Positions 26,240 to 34,104 of a DNA stretch of 51,152 nucleotides are shown here, in pieces. The notes below the pieces were generated by a model. It was not told the origin of the DNA, ran no database searches, and saw only the letters and a program-made list of their open reading frames with translations. Origin of the DNA: AP-16 sp036395835 (lineage in GTDB: Bacteria > Pseudomonadota > Alphaproteobacteria > Rhizobiales > Xanthobacteraceae). A program made the translations under genes and the position numbers. Position 1 is the stretch's first letter; every line of letters starts with the position of its first letter. The stretch spans positions 1-51,152 of the forward strand of contig DASWCW010000130.1 of NCBI GenBank assembly GCA_036395835.1, written 5' to 3'.

Positions 26240-26564
26240 TCGAAAAATGATCTACTCCGTATCGTCGATGCGCAGGGACGTACGTTTCGTCGAATGCAGA
26301 TTCGCCGAACGCAAATACCACGCAGCGAATTGCTCTGCTCACGCGAGCAATGGGCACGTAAGCGTTCTTTGCGTCGACGTGGCGGGTCGCCATGGCCCGC
26401 GTATACTTCCGTGGTTCTCTGATAGACACCGGAAATTGCGTCATTCGCCTTCGTCGTTTGACAGTCAGAACCGCCGTCCATAGGCTTCGGACAAAACGCG
26501 CGCTTGGAGCGAGCGTTGCCGTCACCTCGATTCCGAAGCCCTGCGATCACCTGGGGAGGACGAA
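26240..26564. other. Gene-free stretch before the NitT/TauT importer operon
   Basis: No coding frame is supported. It is less GC-rich than its neighbours and should hold the promoter of the importer/reductase operon. I could not identify a specific operator. GGGGAGGACG at its end is the ribosome binding site for the binding protein. Confidence 0.4.
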
Positions 26565-27794
26565 ATGATTTCTCATAATACGGCCGCGCAATGGCCCTCG
26601 CGTGAACTCGAACACGAAACGCGCCGCATTGCTTTGCCGGACGCAGCCCTGCGGCCGCGAGCCTCTCCGGGATTGCCGATGCGCCTCTTCGGCGCCGCGG
26701 TCGCCCTCGGCAGCGTGCTGACTTGTGCGCAACCGGGATCGTCCGAGGAAATCAAGGATTACGGCAAGCCGGGCACGCCGATCGAGCTGATCGTGGGATA
26801 TCAGCCCTATTACACGGAGTCTTGGTCCGGCGTGATCATGCGGAGCAAGAAGTTCTACGAGAAATACCTTCCGCAGGGCTCCAAGGTCGAATTCCAGGTC
26901 GGATTGCAGGGCGCCATCATCGTAAACGGCATGCTCGCCGGCAAAGTGGATATCGGCTACGTCGGCGACATGCCGGCGATCGTGTCCACCAGCCATGCCG
27001 ACGTCCGCGATATTCGCATCGTCTCGGTTCTCGGCCTGGGCTACGACCAATGCAACGTGTTTCTGGTGCGCAATGACGCGCCCCAGTTCCAATCCTCGGA
27101 TGAAGCGGTGAGCTGGCTGAACGGCAAGAGTGTGGCGGTGCCGAAAGGAAGCTGCACCGATCGCTTCGCGCAGGCCGTGTTCAAGCGCTTCAAGATCGCG
27201 CCTTCCGAATATCTCAACCAGAGCATCGAAGTGATCACCAGCGGTTTTCGCGCCCGCAAGCTCGACGCCGCGGTGATCTGGGAGCCGACCGCATCGCGGC
27301 TCGTGTTGGACAAGCTCGCCCGCAAAGTCGCGACCGGCGCCTCGGTGAACGAGAACGACGGCGGCTTCATGGTGATGCCGAGAGCGCTCATCGACCAGCG
27401 TCCCGACGTCGTAAACGCCTGGCTCGAGGCCGAGCTCGACGCGCAGCTGTATTTCGCCGACGAGAAGAACGCGACGCCAGTAAGCGCCATGGCGCTCGAG
27501 CAAACAACCGGGTTCCCGCAGAAGACGCTATGGTATTCCGCCTACGGCACCTACGCGAAATCGGAAGGCGGAACGACGAGCCGCATCATGCTGCACTATG
27601 CGTTCACACCCGAGGCGAAGCAGCTGATCGGCAAGGCAGCCAAGTTCCTCTTCGAGATCAAGAGCATCAAAGCGGATCTGCGTCCCGAGGCGGTGGTGCC
27701 GACGTTCACCGAAGAGATCCTTGCGAAGCGCAACCTGAAAGCCCCGGTGGGCGAGGTCAAGGCGCTGCCGGATTCCGCTTACGGCGGTTCATGA
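26565..27794 (+). CDS. NMT1/TauA-like ABC substrate-binding protein
   Basis: A 409-residue periplasmic binding protein of the nitrate/taurine type. It has an unusually long N-region (about 38 residues, starting MISHNTAAQW) before the hydrophobic signal core MRLFGAAVALGSVL, so either the signal is extended or the real start is the internal ATG at residue 39. A strong Shine-Dalgarno (GGGGAGGA) supports the first ATG. Fold motifs are PIELIVGYQPYYTESWSG near 71-88, GMLAGKVDIGYVGDMPAI near 122-139, and AAVIWEPTASRL near 230. First gene of an operon with two permeases, two ATPases, a reductase and a cNMP-fold protein. It belongs to the same broad class as SsuA and TauA; the ligand is unknown. Confidence 0.88.
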   Translation: MISHNTAAQWPSRELEHETRRIALPDAALRPRASPGLPMRLFGAAVALGSVLTCAQPGSSEEIKDYGKPGTPIELIVGYQPYYTESWSGVIMRSKKFYEKYLPQGSKVEFQVGLQGAIIVNGMLAGKVDIGYVGDMPAIVSTSHADVRDIRIVSVLGLGYDQCNVFLVRNDAPQFQSSDEAVSWLNGKSVAVPKGSCTDRFAQAVFKRFKIAPSEYLNQSIEVITSGFRARKLDAAVIWEPTASRLVLDKLARKVATGASVNENDGGFMVMPRALIDQRPDVVNAWLEAELDAQLYFADEKNATPVSAMALEQTTGFPQKTLWYSAYGTYAKSEGGTTSRIMLHYAFTPEAKQLIGKAAKFLFEIKSIKADLRPEAVVPTFTEEILAKRNLKAPVGEVKALPDSAYGGS

Positions 27795-27900
27795 ACTGCG
27801 AAGCGGCCGGCTCGCGTTTCGCCAGCGTGCTCGGGTCTCTGCTTGCGGCCTCCCGACCGGTGCCGCTCGGGTCGCCGGTTCGGCAGAGGGAGAGGACGGC

Positions 27901-28830
27901 GTGAAAGACCTGGAATCGACGCTCGCCGCCGCCCAAATCAACGCCGGCGAGGCCGCGACGGCCGGCTTTGCGGAAGGCGCCGATCGCGCCAGCCGCGTCG
28001 AGATCGCGGCATATCGCCTCAAACAGTGGCTGACCAGCCCTCGCCCGTATCTGATGCTGCTCGGCTTCGGGCTTTTCTTCGCCTTCTGGTATCTCACGGT
28101 CGAGGTCTGGAAACTTCCGCGTTTTTCGCAAATGCCCGGCCCGACCACGATCATCAGCGAATGGTTGAGCCCCGATCCGACCTACGGACTTTCGATCTAT
28201 TCGCCGGAATATTATCAGCACATCTGGGTCAGCTGGCGCCGGGTTTCGGTCGCCTTCCTGCTGGCGACCGCCACCGGCGTGCCGCTTGGACTGTTCCTGG
28301 GATGGTCGCAGCCGTTCAAGGAGTACGTCTTCCCGGTGTTCGAGCTGCTCCGCCCGATCCCGCCGCTCGCCTGGGTGCCGCTGGCGATCATCATGTTCCA
28401 GGGATCGGAGACCCCGATCGTGTTCCTGACGTTCCTGGCGTCGTTCTATGCGACGACGCTCAACACCATGCTGGGCGTGGAATCGATCGACGTATCCTTT
28501 GTTCGCGCGGCGTATTGTCTCGGCGCCAAGCGGCGCCAGGTGTTCTGGCACGTGATCGTGCCCGGCGCGATGCCGTTCATCTTCACCGGGCTGCAGATTT
28601 CGGTGGGGGTGGCGTGGTTCTCCCTGGTCGCGGGCGAAATGGTATCGGGCCAGTACGGCCTCGGATATCTCATCAATACGTCCTACACCATGGTGCAATA
28701 TCCAACGATGGTGATCGGCATGATCACCTTGGGGATCGTCGGCTACGCGACGAGTGCCGCGGTGCGGATGTTCGGCAACTACCTGATGCAATGGAGGACG
28801 CGCGAGCTCGCCATGGGAGGCGACAAGTGA
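27901..28830 (+). CDS. ABC permease 1, NitT/TauT family
   Basis: A 309-residue inner-membrane permease with a GTG start at 27901. The first about 60 residues are cytoplasmic (longer than usual for the family), then about six hydrophobic segments. The central stretch FELLRPIPPLAWVPLAI near 141-157 and the ATPase-coupling loop AYCLGAKRRQVFWHV near 201-215 are typical. It overlaps the following ATPase gene as GTGA. It is about 40 percent similar by eye to permease 2 at 29724, so the channel is probably a heterodimer. Confidence 0.9.
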   Translation: MKDLESTLAAAQINAGEAATAGFAEGADRASRVEIAAYRLKQWLTSPRPYLMLLGFGLFFAFWYLTVEVWKLPRFSQMPGPTTIISEWLSPDPTYGLSIYSPEYYQHIWVSWRRVSVAFLLATATGVPLGLFLGWSQPFKEYVFPVFELLRPIPPLAWVPLAIIMFQGSETPIVFLTFLASFYATTLNTMLGVESIDVSFVRAAYCLGAKRRQVFWHVIVPGAMPFIFTGLQISVGVAWFSLVAGEMVSGQYGLGYLINTSYTMVQYPTMVIGMITLGIVGYATSAAVRMFGNYLMQWRTRELAMGGDK

Positions 28831-29723
28831 AGCCCGCGCCGGTGCCGTCGAGCGAGCGCCCATTCGCGGAAGCGAAACCGCCGCCGCTCGCTCCGCAAGC
28901 CCACCGCAAAGGCGAGATCCGCATTGCCGACGTGGTCAAGATCTACGGTTCGGGAACTTCAGGCGTGCGTGCGGTTGACAATTGCACGTTCGACGTTCCG
29001 GCCGGGAAGATCACGGTCGTGGTCGGACCTTCCGGCTGCGGCAAGACCACGCTGCTCAACGCGATCGCCGGCTTTCACAGCATCACCTCCGGCACCATTC
29101 ATCTGGACGGCGCGCTGCTGTGCGGGCCCGGCCGGCTCAAGGCGGACCCGGGTCCGGATCGAATCGTGGTGTTCCAGAACGGCGCGCTGTTTCCATGGAA
29201 GACCATCATCGAGAACGTCGCGTTCGGTCCGATGATGCAGGGCCGGCTGAACAAGAAGGAGGCGTTCGAGAAGGCGCGGGGCATGCTGGCGGAAGCCGGG
29301 CTGCGCGATCTCGAGAGCAATTATCCCGGCGAGATTTCCTCCGGGATGCGGCGGCGGGTGGAGATCGCGCGCGCCTTGATGAACGATCCCAAGGTGCTGC
29401 TGCTCGATGAGCCCTATCGCGCGCTCGATTCGCTGACCAAGTCGGTCATGCACGAGGCGCTGCTGGAGACTTTCGACAGGAACCAGGTCACCATTTTCTT
29501 CATCACTCACGATCTCGAGGAGGCGATTTTTCTCGGGCATCGCGTCGTGATCATGACGACGCGGCCTTGCCGCCCGAAGAAGATCCTCACCGTCGATATC
29601 CCGCACCCCCGCGACTACAGCGTGCTCACCGCGAAACGGTTCCGCGAGTATCTGGACGAGACCATCGCGGCCGTGCACGAGGAGGCCCTGAAAGCATTTG
29701 CGGCCGGCGAGAGGGAGCGTTGA
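28827..29723 (+). CDS. ABC ATPase 1 with altered signature motif
   Basis: A 298-residue ATPase starting at a GTG that overlaps the permease stop by 4 bp. Walker A GPSGCGKT is at 67-74, the Q-loop VVFQNGALFPW at 114-124, Walker B LLLDEPY at 191-197 and the H-loop THDLEEA with H228. The signature is ISSGM (170-174) where the family has LSGGM, replacing the first glycine by serine. The signature of one ATPase completes the ATP site of its partner, so this change would affect the site bound by ATPase 2. A Pro-rich N-terminal extension (1-30) precedes the domain. Confidence 0.9.
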   Translation: MKPAPVPSSERPFAEAKPPPLAPQAHRKGEIRIADVVKIYGSGTSGVRAVDNCTFDVPAGKITVVVGPSGCGKTTLLNAIAGFHSITSGTIHLDGALLCGPGRLKADPGPDRIVVFQNGALFPWKTIIENVAFGPMMQGRLNKKEAFEKARGMLAEAGLRDLESNYPGEISSGMRRRVEIARALMNDPKVLLLDEPYRALDSLTKSVMHEALLETFDRNQVTIFFITHDLEEAIFLGHRVVIMTTRPCRPKKILTVDIPHPRDYSVLTAKRFREYLDETIAAVHEEALKAFAAGERER

Positions 29724-30545
29724 ATGCGGGAAGCGGGCGGTTTCGCAGCGCGGGCATTCGACACCATCGCCAGTACCAAGTTCTGGCGCGGAATGGTGGC
29801 CTGCGTGGTCTTCCTCGTGCTGTGGGAAATCGCCTCGCGCAGCGGCATCTCGCGAATTCCCGCCCCCAGCGCCGTCGCCGTGACCTTCAACGAACTCATG
29901 CGCGACCCGAGCTACTGGTTCAGCTGGTACCTGAGCACGCAGAGAGTGTTCACGGGCTTCCTCGCGGCAATGCTGCTCGGGATTCCGCTCGGACTGGGCA
30001 TGGCGGTCAGCCGGATGTTCTACGGGACCGTGTTCCCGGTGTTCGAAGTGCTCCGCCCGATCCCGCCGCTGGCCTGGGTCCCGGCCTCGATCATCTTCTG
30101 GCCGACCCAGGAAATGTCGATCGCATTCGTGACGTTTCTGGGTGCGTTCTATGCGGTCGTGATCAATGTGATCGGCGGCGCGCAGGCGATCGACGTGCGC
30201 TATTTCCAGGCGGCACGATCCATGGGATCCTCGAGCTGGGATATTTTTCGCCGGATCATTCTGCCCGGGACGCTGCCTTCGATCGTGGTCGGGGCCACGG
30301 TCGGCATCGGCATCGCCTGGGCGGTCGTCGTCGCCGCGGAGATGATTTCCGGGGGCGGCAGCGCCGGTTCCATGGGCGGCGCCATGGGCGGCGGGCTCGG
30401 CTTCTTCATCTGGAATTCCTACGTCGGCGGCTCCTACACGCAGATCGTCGTCGGCATGATCAGCATCGGCATTGCCGGGTACATATCGAGCGCGCTGTTG
30501 CGCAAGCTCGGCGAGATGGTGACGCCGTGGCTGCGCGAGCCATGA
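29724..30545 (+). CDS. ABC permease 2, with glycine-rich insertion
   Basis: A 273-residue permease whose ATG directly follows the ATPase 1 stop. The central FEVLRPIPPLAWVPASII (107-124) and the coupling loop ARSMGSSSWDIFRRI (164-178) match permease 1. Unlike permease 1, it carries about a dozen extra residues of Gly, Ser, Ala and Met after AEMISG (about 210-226: GGSAGSMGGAMGG), just before the last conserved helix, at the position where permease 1 has only GQYG. This may form a flexible external loop. Confidence 0.88.
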   Translation: MREAGGFAARAFDTIASTKFWRGMVACVVFLVLWEIASRSGISRIPAPSAVAVTFNELMRDPSYWFSWYLSTQRVFTGFLAAMLLGIPLGLGMAVSRMFYGTVFPVFEVLRPIPPLAWVPASIIFWPTQEMSIAFVTFLGAFYAVVINVIGGAQAIDVRYFQAARSMGSSSWDIFRRIILPGTLPSIVVGATVGIGIAWAVVVAAEMISGGGSAGSMGGAMGGGLGFFIWNSYVGGSYTQIVVGMISIGIAGYISSALLRKLGEMVTPWLREP

Positions 30546-30567
30546 CAGCGCGAGCTGGAGCACCTCG

Positions 30568-31473
30568 ATGACGATTGCTCCCATGCCGCAGGTTTCGGAT
30601 GCGGCTTCCGCGCAACGGGTTGCGGCGGACGGCGTCGCGGAAATCGAGGCGCACAATGTCAGCAAGGCCTATGGGGCCGGCAAGTTCGCGAAGACCGTGA
30701 TCCGCGACTGCTCGTTCGCGATCGAGCGCGGCAAGCTCACCGTCATGATCGGCCCCTCGGGCTGCGGCAAGAGCACGCTCATTCGCCTGCTGGCGGGCTT
30801 CGAGCGGCCCACCGCCGGCACGATCACGATCGGCGGCAAGCCGGTCGGCGAGCCCGGACGGGATCGCCTCGTGCTGTTTCAGGAGACGGCGTTGTTTCCC
30901 TGGATGACCACGTACGACAACATCATGTTCGGTCCCCGGGCCCGCCTCGAGGGTGGCAGGGAGGCGCGCAGGAAAGCGGAATTTCTCCTGGACAAGGTCG
31001 GGCTCGGTGCCTTCCGCCGCAAATATCCCACCCAGCTGTCGGGCGGGATGCAGCGACGCGCCGAACTCGCACGCGCCATGATCAACGATCCGAAGGTCAT
31101 GATCCTTGACGAGCCGTTTCGCGGGCTCGACGCCATGACCAAGAAGCTGATGCAGGAATATTACGCCAAGCTCTACGAGGAGACGCGGCGCACGACGTTC
31201 TTCGTCACCACCGACATCGATGAGGCGATCTTTCTCGCCGATCGAATCCTGGTCATGACCAACGTGCCGGCGCGAGTGCGCGCGGTGCTCGAGGTGAACC
31301 TGCCGCGGCCGCGGCGCCTGGAGGACGTGATCGAGAATGACGACGCCAATCATATCAAGATGCAGGCGCTCTCGCTTCTGCACGAGGAGGCGATGAAATC
31401 CTTCGCGCGCGGCAGCAAGGCGGCGGCGGATTTCATCGACGCCTATTCGAAACGCATTCGCAAGCCGAGCTGA
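30568..31473 (+). CDS. ABC ATPase 2 lacking the H-loop histidine
   Basis: A 301-residue ATPase with Walker A GPSGCGKST (62-70), Q-loop VLFQETALFPW (102-112), a canonical signature LSGGMQRR (157-164) and Walker B MILDEPFRGLD (178-188). The switch histidine is missing: the family THD reads TTD, with T215 in FFVTTDIDEA. This residue normally positions the ATP gamma-phosphate. The gene is 22 bp after permease 2. A C-terminal extension of about 60 residues (250-301) is like that of ATPase 1. It probably pairs with ATPase 1 as a heterodimer. Confidence 0.9.
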   Translation: MTIAPMPQVSDAASAQRVAADGVAEIEAHNVSKAYGAGKFAKTVIRDCSFAIERGKLTVMIGPSGCGKSTLIRLLAGFERPTAGTITIGGKPVGEPGRDRLVLFQETALFPWMTTYDNIMFGPRARLEGGREARRKAEFLLDKVGLGAFRRKYPTQLSGGMQRRAELARAMINDPKVMILDEPFRGLDAMTKKLMQEYYAKLYEETRRTTFFVTTDIDEAIFLADRILVMTNVPARVRAVLEVNLPRPRRLEDVIENDDANHIKMQALSLLHEEAMKSFARGSKAAADFIDAYSKRIRKPS

Positions 31474-31554
31474 GATGAAAAGCCCCCGGATCAGACGCCG
31501 AGGCTCGGGCCGGTTCGCATCCCCGCTGATCCGGCGGAGGGGTCGAGGTTGGGC

Positions 31555-32652
31555 ATGACCGACGCGCAAGACCTCGCCTTCCCCCCTTCCCGGTCGGGCA
31601 AGAGGACCGCGCTGATCGAAGCGCGATCGAAGACTTCGAGCTGCGCATTCGGCGCCGAGCCGCAGGAGCCGCTGCTCTATGCGGCGTTGCGCGCGGGCGT
31701 GGCTATTCCCTATGAATGCGCCACCGGCACCTGCGGAACCTGCAAGGCGAGGCGTCTAGCCGGCGTGATCGTCGGCGACTGGCGGGAAGCGCCCGGGAAC
31801 GCCTATTTGCGCCCCGATCGCGACGAGGTGCTGCTGTGCCAGACCCGCGCGCTCAGCGACTGCAGCTTCGAGATTCCGGGCAGCGCGAATCTGGCTTCGA
31901 CGACGCGGGTCCGACCGTACTTCGGTCGCGGCGTCGTCACCCGCATCGAGCCTCTCACCCAGGACACCGTCGAGCTGCTGCTCGAGCTCGACCCCGCGCT
32001 CGAGTTCGATGCAGGCCAATTCGCCGTGCTCCGGGTCCCGCATATTGCCGGCTATCGAGGCTACTCGATGGTCGATCACCCCGGCTCGACGACGCAGGCG
32101 AAATTCGTGGTCAAACGAAAACCGGACGGGGCGTTCACCGAATGGCTGTTCTCCAGTGCCAAGCCTGGCGATTGTGTCGAATGGTTCGGGCCGCTGGGCA
32201 AGGCGATCTTCACGCCCCAGGAACAGCGCACGATTGTGTGCATCGCCGGCGGCTCGGGCATTGCCTCGATCATGTCGATCTTGGAGGCCGGATCTGCCTC
32301 GCGGCATTTCGATCATTTCGAGGCTGCGATCTTCTTCGGCGTCCGCACCAACGCCGACGCGTTCTATCTCGATCGACTGCAGCGCTTCGCGGCAACGTTT
32401 CCCGATACGCTGCGGATCACGGTCGCGACGTCCCACGATGTGCCGGCGCCGGAAATACGCGCGCGCCACCGCTCCCTGATATTCGAGTCCGGTTTTCCCC
32501 ACGAGATCGCCGCACGCGATCTCGCCGGAAGGTTCGCCGGAAGGGTCGCCTATCTCGCCGGGCCGCCGATTCTGGTCGACGTATCGATCCGAATGCTGAT
32601 CACCCAGGGGCGGCTTCCGGTGCGCGACATCCGCTACGACAAGTTCAGCTGA
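31555..32652 (+). CDS. Oxygenase reductase: [2Fe-2S] ferredoxin-FAD-NAD(P)H
   Basis: A 365-residue electron-transfer flavoprotein in the phenol hydroxylase/benzoate dioxygenase reductase style. The N-terminal plant-type [2Fe-2S] site is C55, C60, C63 and C95 (ECATGTCGTCK, then LLC). The FAD motif RGYSM follows near residue 163, and the NAD(P)H-binding GGSGIASIMSI near 241-251. I chose the ATG at 31555, with GGAGG upstream; a TTG at 31549 is possible. It should pass electrons from NAD(P)H to the Rieske oxygenase encoded just downstream on the other strand, directly or through the Rieske ferredoxin. Having both a ferredoxin domain here and a separate Rieske ferredoxin is redundant for one oxygenase. 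Confidence 0.88.
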   Translation: MTDAQDLAFPPSRSGKRTALIEARSKTSSCAFGAEPQEPLLYAALRAGVAIPYECATGTCGTCKARRLAGVIVGDWREAPGNAYLRPDRDEVLLCQTRALSDCSFEIPGSANLASTTRVRPYFGRGVVTRIEPLTQDTVELLLELDPALEFDAGQFAVLRVPHIAGYRGYSMVDHPGSTTQAKFVVKRKPDGAFTEWLFSSAKPGDCVEWFGPLGKAIFTPQEQRTIVCIAGGSGIASIMSILEAGSASRHFDHFEAAIFFGVRTNADAFYLDRLQRFAATFPDTLRITVATSHDVPAPEIRARHRSLIFESGFPHEIAARDLAGRFAGRVAYLAGPPILVDVSIRMLITQGRLPVRDIRYDKFS

Positions 32653-32674
32653 GATCAGCGTTCGGGAGAACACG

Positions 32675-33145
32675 ATGTCCTCGACCACGATCGACACCGG
32701 CAATTTCGAGATCCTGCGCTCCACCGCGATTCTGGTCGGCGTAGCGGACGCGACGATCGGCAATATCGCGGCCGTCGCCAAACCGCAGACGGTCGAGGAA
32801 GGCGAGACGCTGTACTCGGTCGGCGATCCGGCTCGGAGCGCGTACGTGGTCGCCGACGGGCGGCTGCGGTTCATTCTCGGCGGCGATGGCCGACCCGCGG
32901 CGCAGGGCACGATCATTCCGGCCGGCGATATCCTCGGCTGGGCGGCTTTGCTGGGCAACCAGCCGCGCCGCATCGCCACCGTCATAGCGCTCGAAAAATG
33001 CCGGCTGCTCGATATCGACGGCGAAGCGCTGCTGCGGATTCTCGAGCAGGATCCGCGCGCCGGCTACCTGGTGATGCAGCGCCTCGCCAAAATGATCACG
33101 CAGAGTTTTCTCGAGCAGAGCGCGCTGCTCAACGGCGCGACCTAG
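32675..33145 (+). CDS. Cyclic-nucleotide-binding-fold protein without DNA-binding domain
   Basis: A 156-residue protein that is a single cNMP-binding beta barrel (EEGETLYSVGDPARSAYVVADG near 41-62) followed by a C-helix. The phosphate-binding cassette reads ILGWAALLGNQPRRIATV, lacking the Gly-Glu pair that contacts the ribose phosphate in CRP, so binding of cAMP is doubtful. There is no helix-turn-helix after it, unlike CRP/FNR. The gene is 22 bp after the reductase, so it is co-transcribed. It might sense a ligand and touch the reductase or oxygenase; this is inference. Confidence 0.8.
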   Translation: MSSTTIDTGNFEILRSTAILVGVADATIGNIAAVAKPQTVEEGETLYSVGDPARSAYVVADGRLRFILGGDGRPAAQGTIIPAGDILGWAALLGNQPRRIATVIALEKCRLLDIDGEALLRILEQDPRAGYLVMQRLAKMITQSFLEQSALLNGAT

Positions 33146-33173
33146 CGCACATTTCCGGTTATGGCCCGGAGGG

Positions 33174-33509
33174 TCAATCGTCGTACTCGTAGGTGAGCTC
33201 GCGGTCGAAATCGATCCACAGATCGTTCCCCTGCACTCGCACCGGATAGTAAAGCAACGGCTTCTCGGCGTCGCCTCTGGGTTCCCCGCTCTGCAGATCC
33301 CATTGCCAGATGTGCTTGGTGCAGGTCAGCATGCCGTCCGCGCAGACCCCGGAAACTTCCAGCGGTTCCGCCATGTGCGGGCACAGCGGCGGGAACGCGA
33401 CGAAATTGCCGTCGATCCTGGTGACCAGGACCTTCGCCCCTTGGACCTCCACCCCGACCAATTTCCCGCCCTGAATTTCGTCCGCACGGCAAAGTCTCTG
33501 CCACGCCAA
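33174..33509 (-). CDS. Rieske [2Fe-2S] ferredoxin of the oxygenase
   Basis: A 111-residue Rieske-type ferredoxin with both cluster motifs: CPH (C43, H45) and CTKH (C63, H66). It has no signal peptide, so it is cytoplasmic. It lies 51 bp after the beta-subunit gene on the same strand and converges with the cNMP-fold gene. It would carry electrons from the reductase to the alpha subunit. The start at 33509 fits the family beginning (WQRLCRADEI). Confidence 0.9.
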   Translation of the reverse strand: MAWQRLCRADEIQGGKLVGVEVQGAKVLVTRIDGNFVAFPPLCPHMAEPLEVSGVCADGMLTCTKHIWQWDLQSGEPRGDAEKPLLYYPVRVQGNDLWIDFDRELTYEYDD

Positions 33510-33560
33510 AATGGTAGCTCCCTGGTGGTTCTGCTGCCGATCGCCGGTATCGACGCGGCG

Positions 33561-34070
33561 TCAGATCGGGTAGTGCGAGCCCTTGTCGAGACGGCGCGTA
33601 TCGAGGAACACGTTGCGCTCGAGAAAGCGCGGGCCTTCCTCGCCGATCCGGAACCGGTCGTAATATCTTCCGATCAGGAACAGCTGCGTCTCGCCGGAGT
33701 CGATGTGCGAATTGATGCCGTCGAGCATCGTGCGGTAGCACGCAAATGACGTCGTGGTCCTCGCCTCGTTCTGCGCCGGATCGGCTTCCACGGTGTACAC
33801 CGTGGCATGCCGCGTCAGCCGGCCGTGGTCCGTGTTGTGTTTCGGCAGCAGCTCGATCATGGTTTTGAGCCCGGGCACGTCCTGCTCGTACCAAGTCATG
33901 TTCCGGCGGATCTCGGGGCTGTAGGTCGTGATGCGGTACTTGAAGTCGGGGGCGCACAGCGTCAGCCACTCAAGGAACTTTTCGTCGTCCAGCAGCAGGC
34001 AGGCGCGATAGATGACATCCCGGATCGCCCCTTCCGCGGATTTCAGCTCGGTCGTGGCGACGATATTCAT
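33561..34070 (-). CDS. Ring-hydroxylating oxygenase beta subunit
   Basis: A 169-residue protein of the aromatic-ring-hydroxylating dioxygenase small-subunit family (NTF2-like fold), which supports the alpha trimer and has no metal. Typical stretches are DEKFLEWLTLCAPDFKY near 29-45, TRHATVYTVEAD near 91-102 and a C-terminal RFLERNVFLDTR. The ATG at 34070 has GGAG upstream; an upstream ATG at 34133 overlaps the alpha gene and was rejected. It lies 34 bp after the alpha stop. Confidence 0.9.
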   Translation of the reverse strand: MNIVATTELKSAEGAIRDVIYRACLLLDDEKFLEWLTLCAPDFKYRITTYSPEIRRNMTWYEQDVPGLKTMIELLPKHNTDHGRLTRHATVYTVEADPAQNEARTTTSFACYRTMLDGINSHIDSGETQLFLIGRYYDRFRIGEEGPRFLERNVFLDTRRLDKGSHYPI

Positions 34071-34104
34071 GATCGATCTCCAGCTTGCTGCGGCGCCCGC
34101 GGCA

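Noticed and set aside
28959..30665. Minus-strand open frame over ATPase 1 and permease 2
   Set aside because: No family content, and it spans two genes that are clearly coding on the plus strand.
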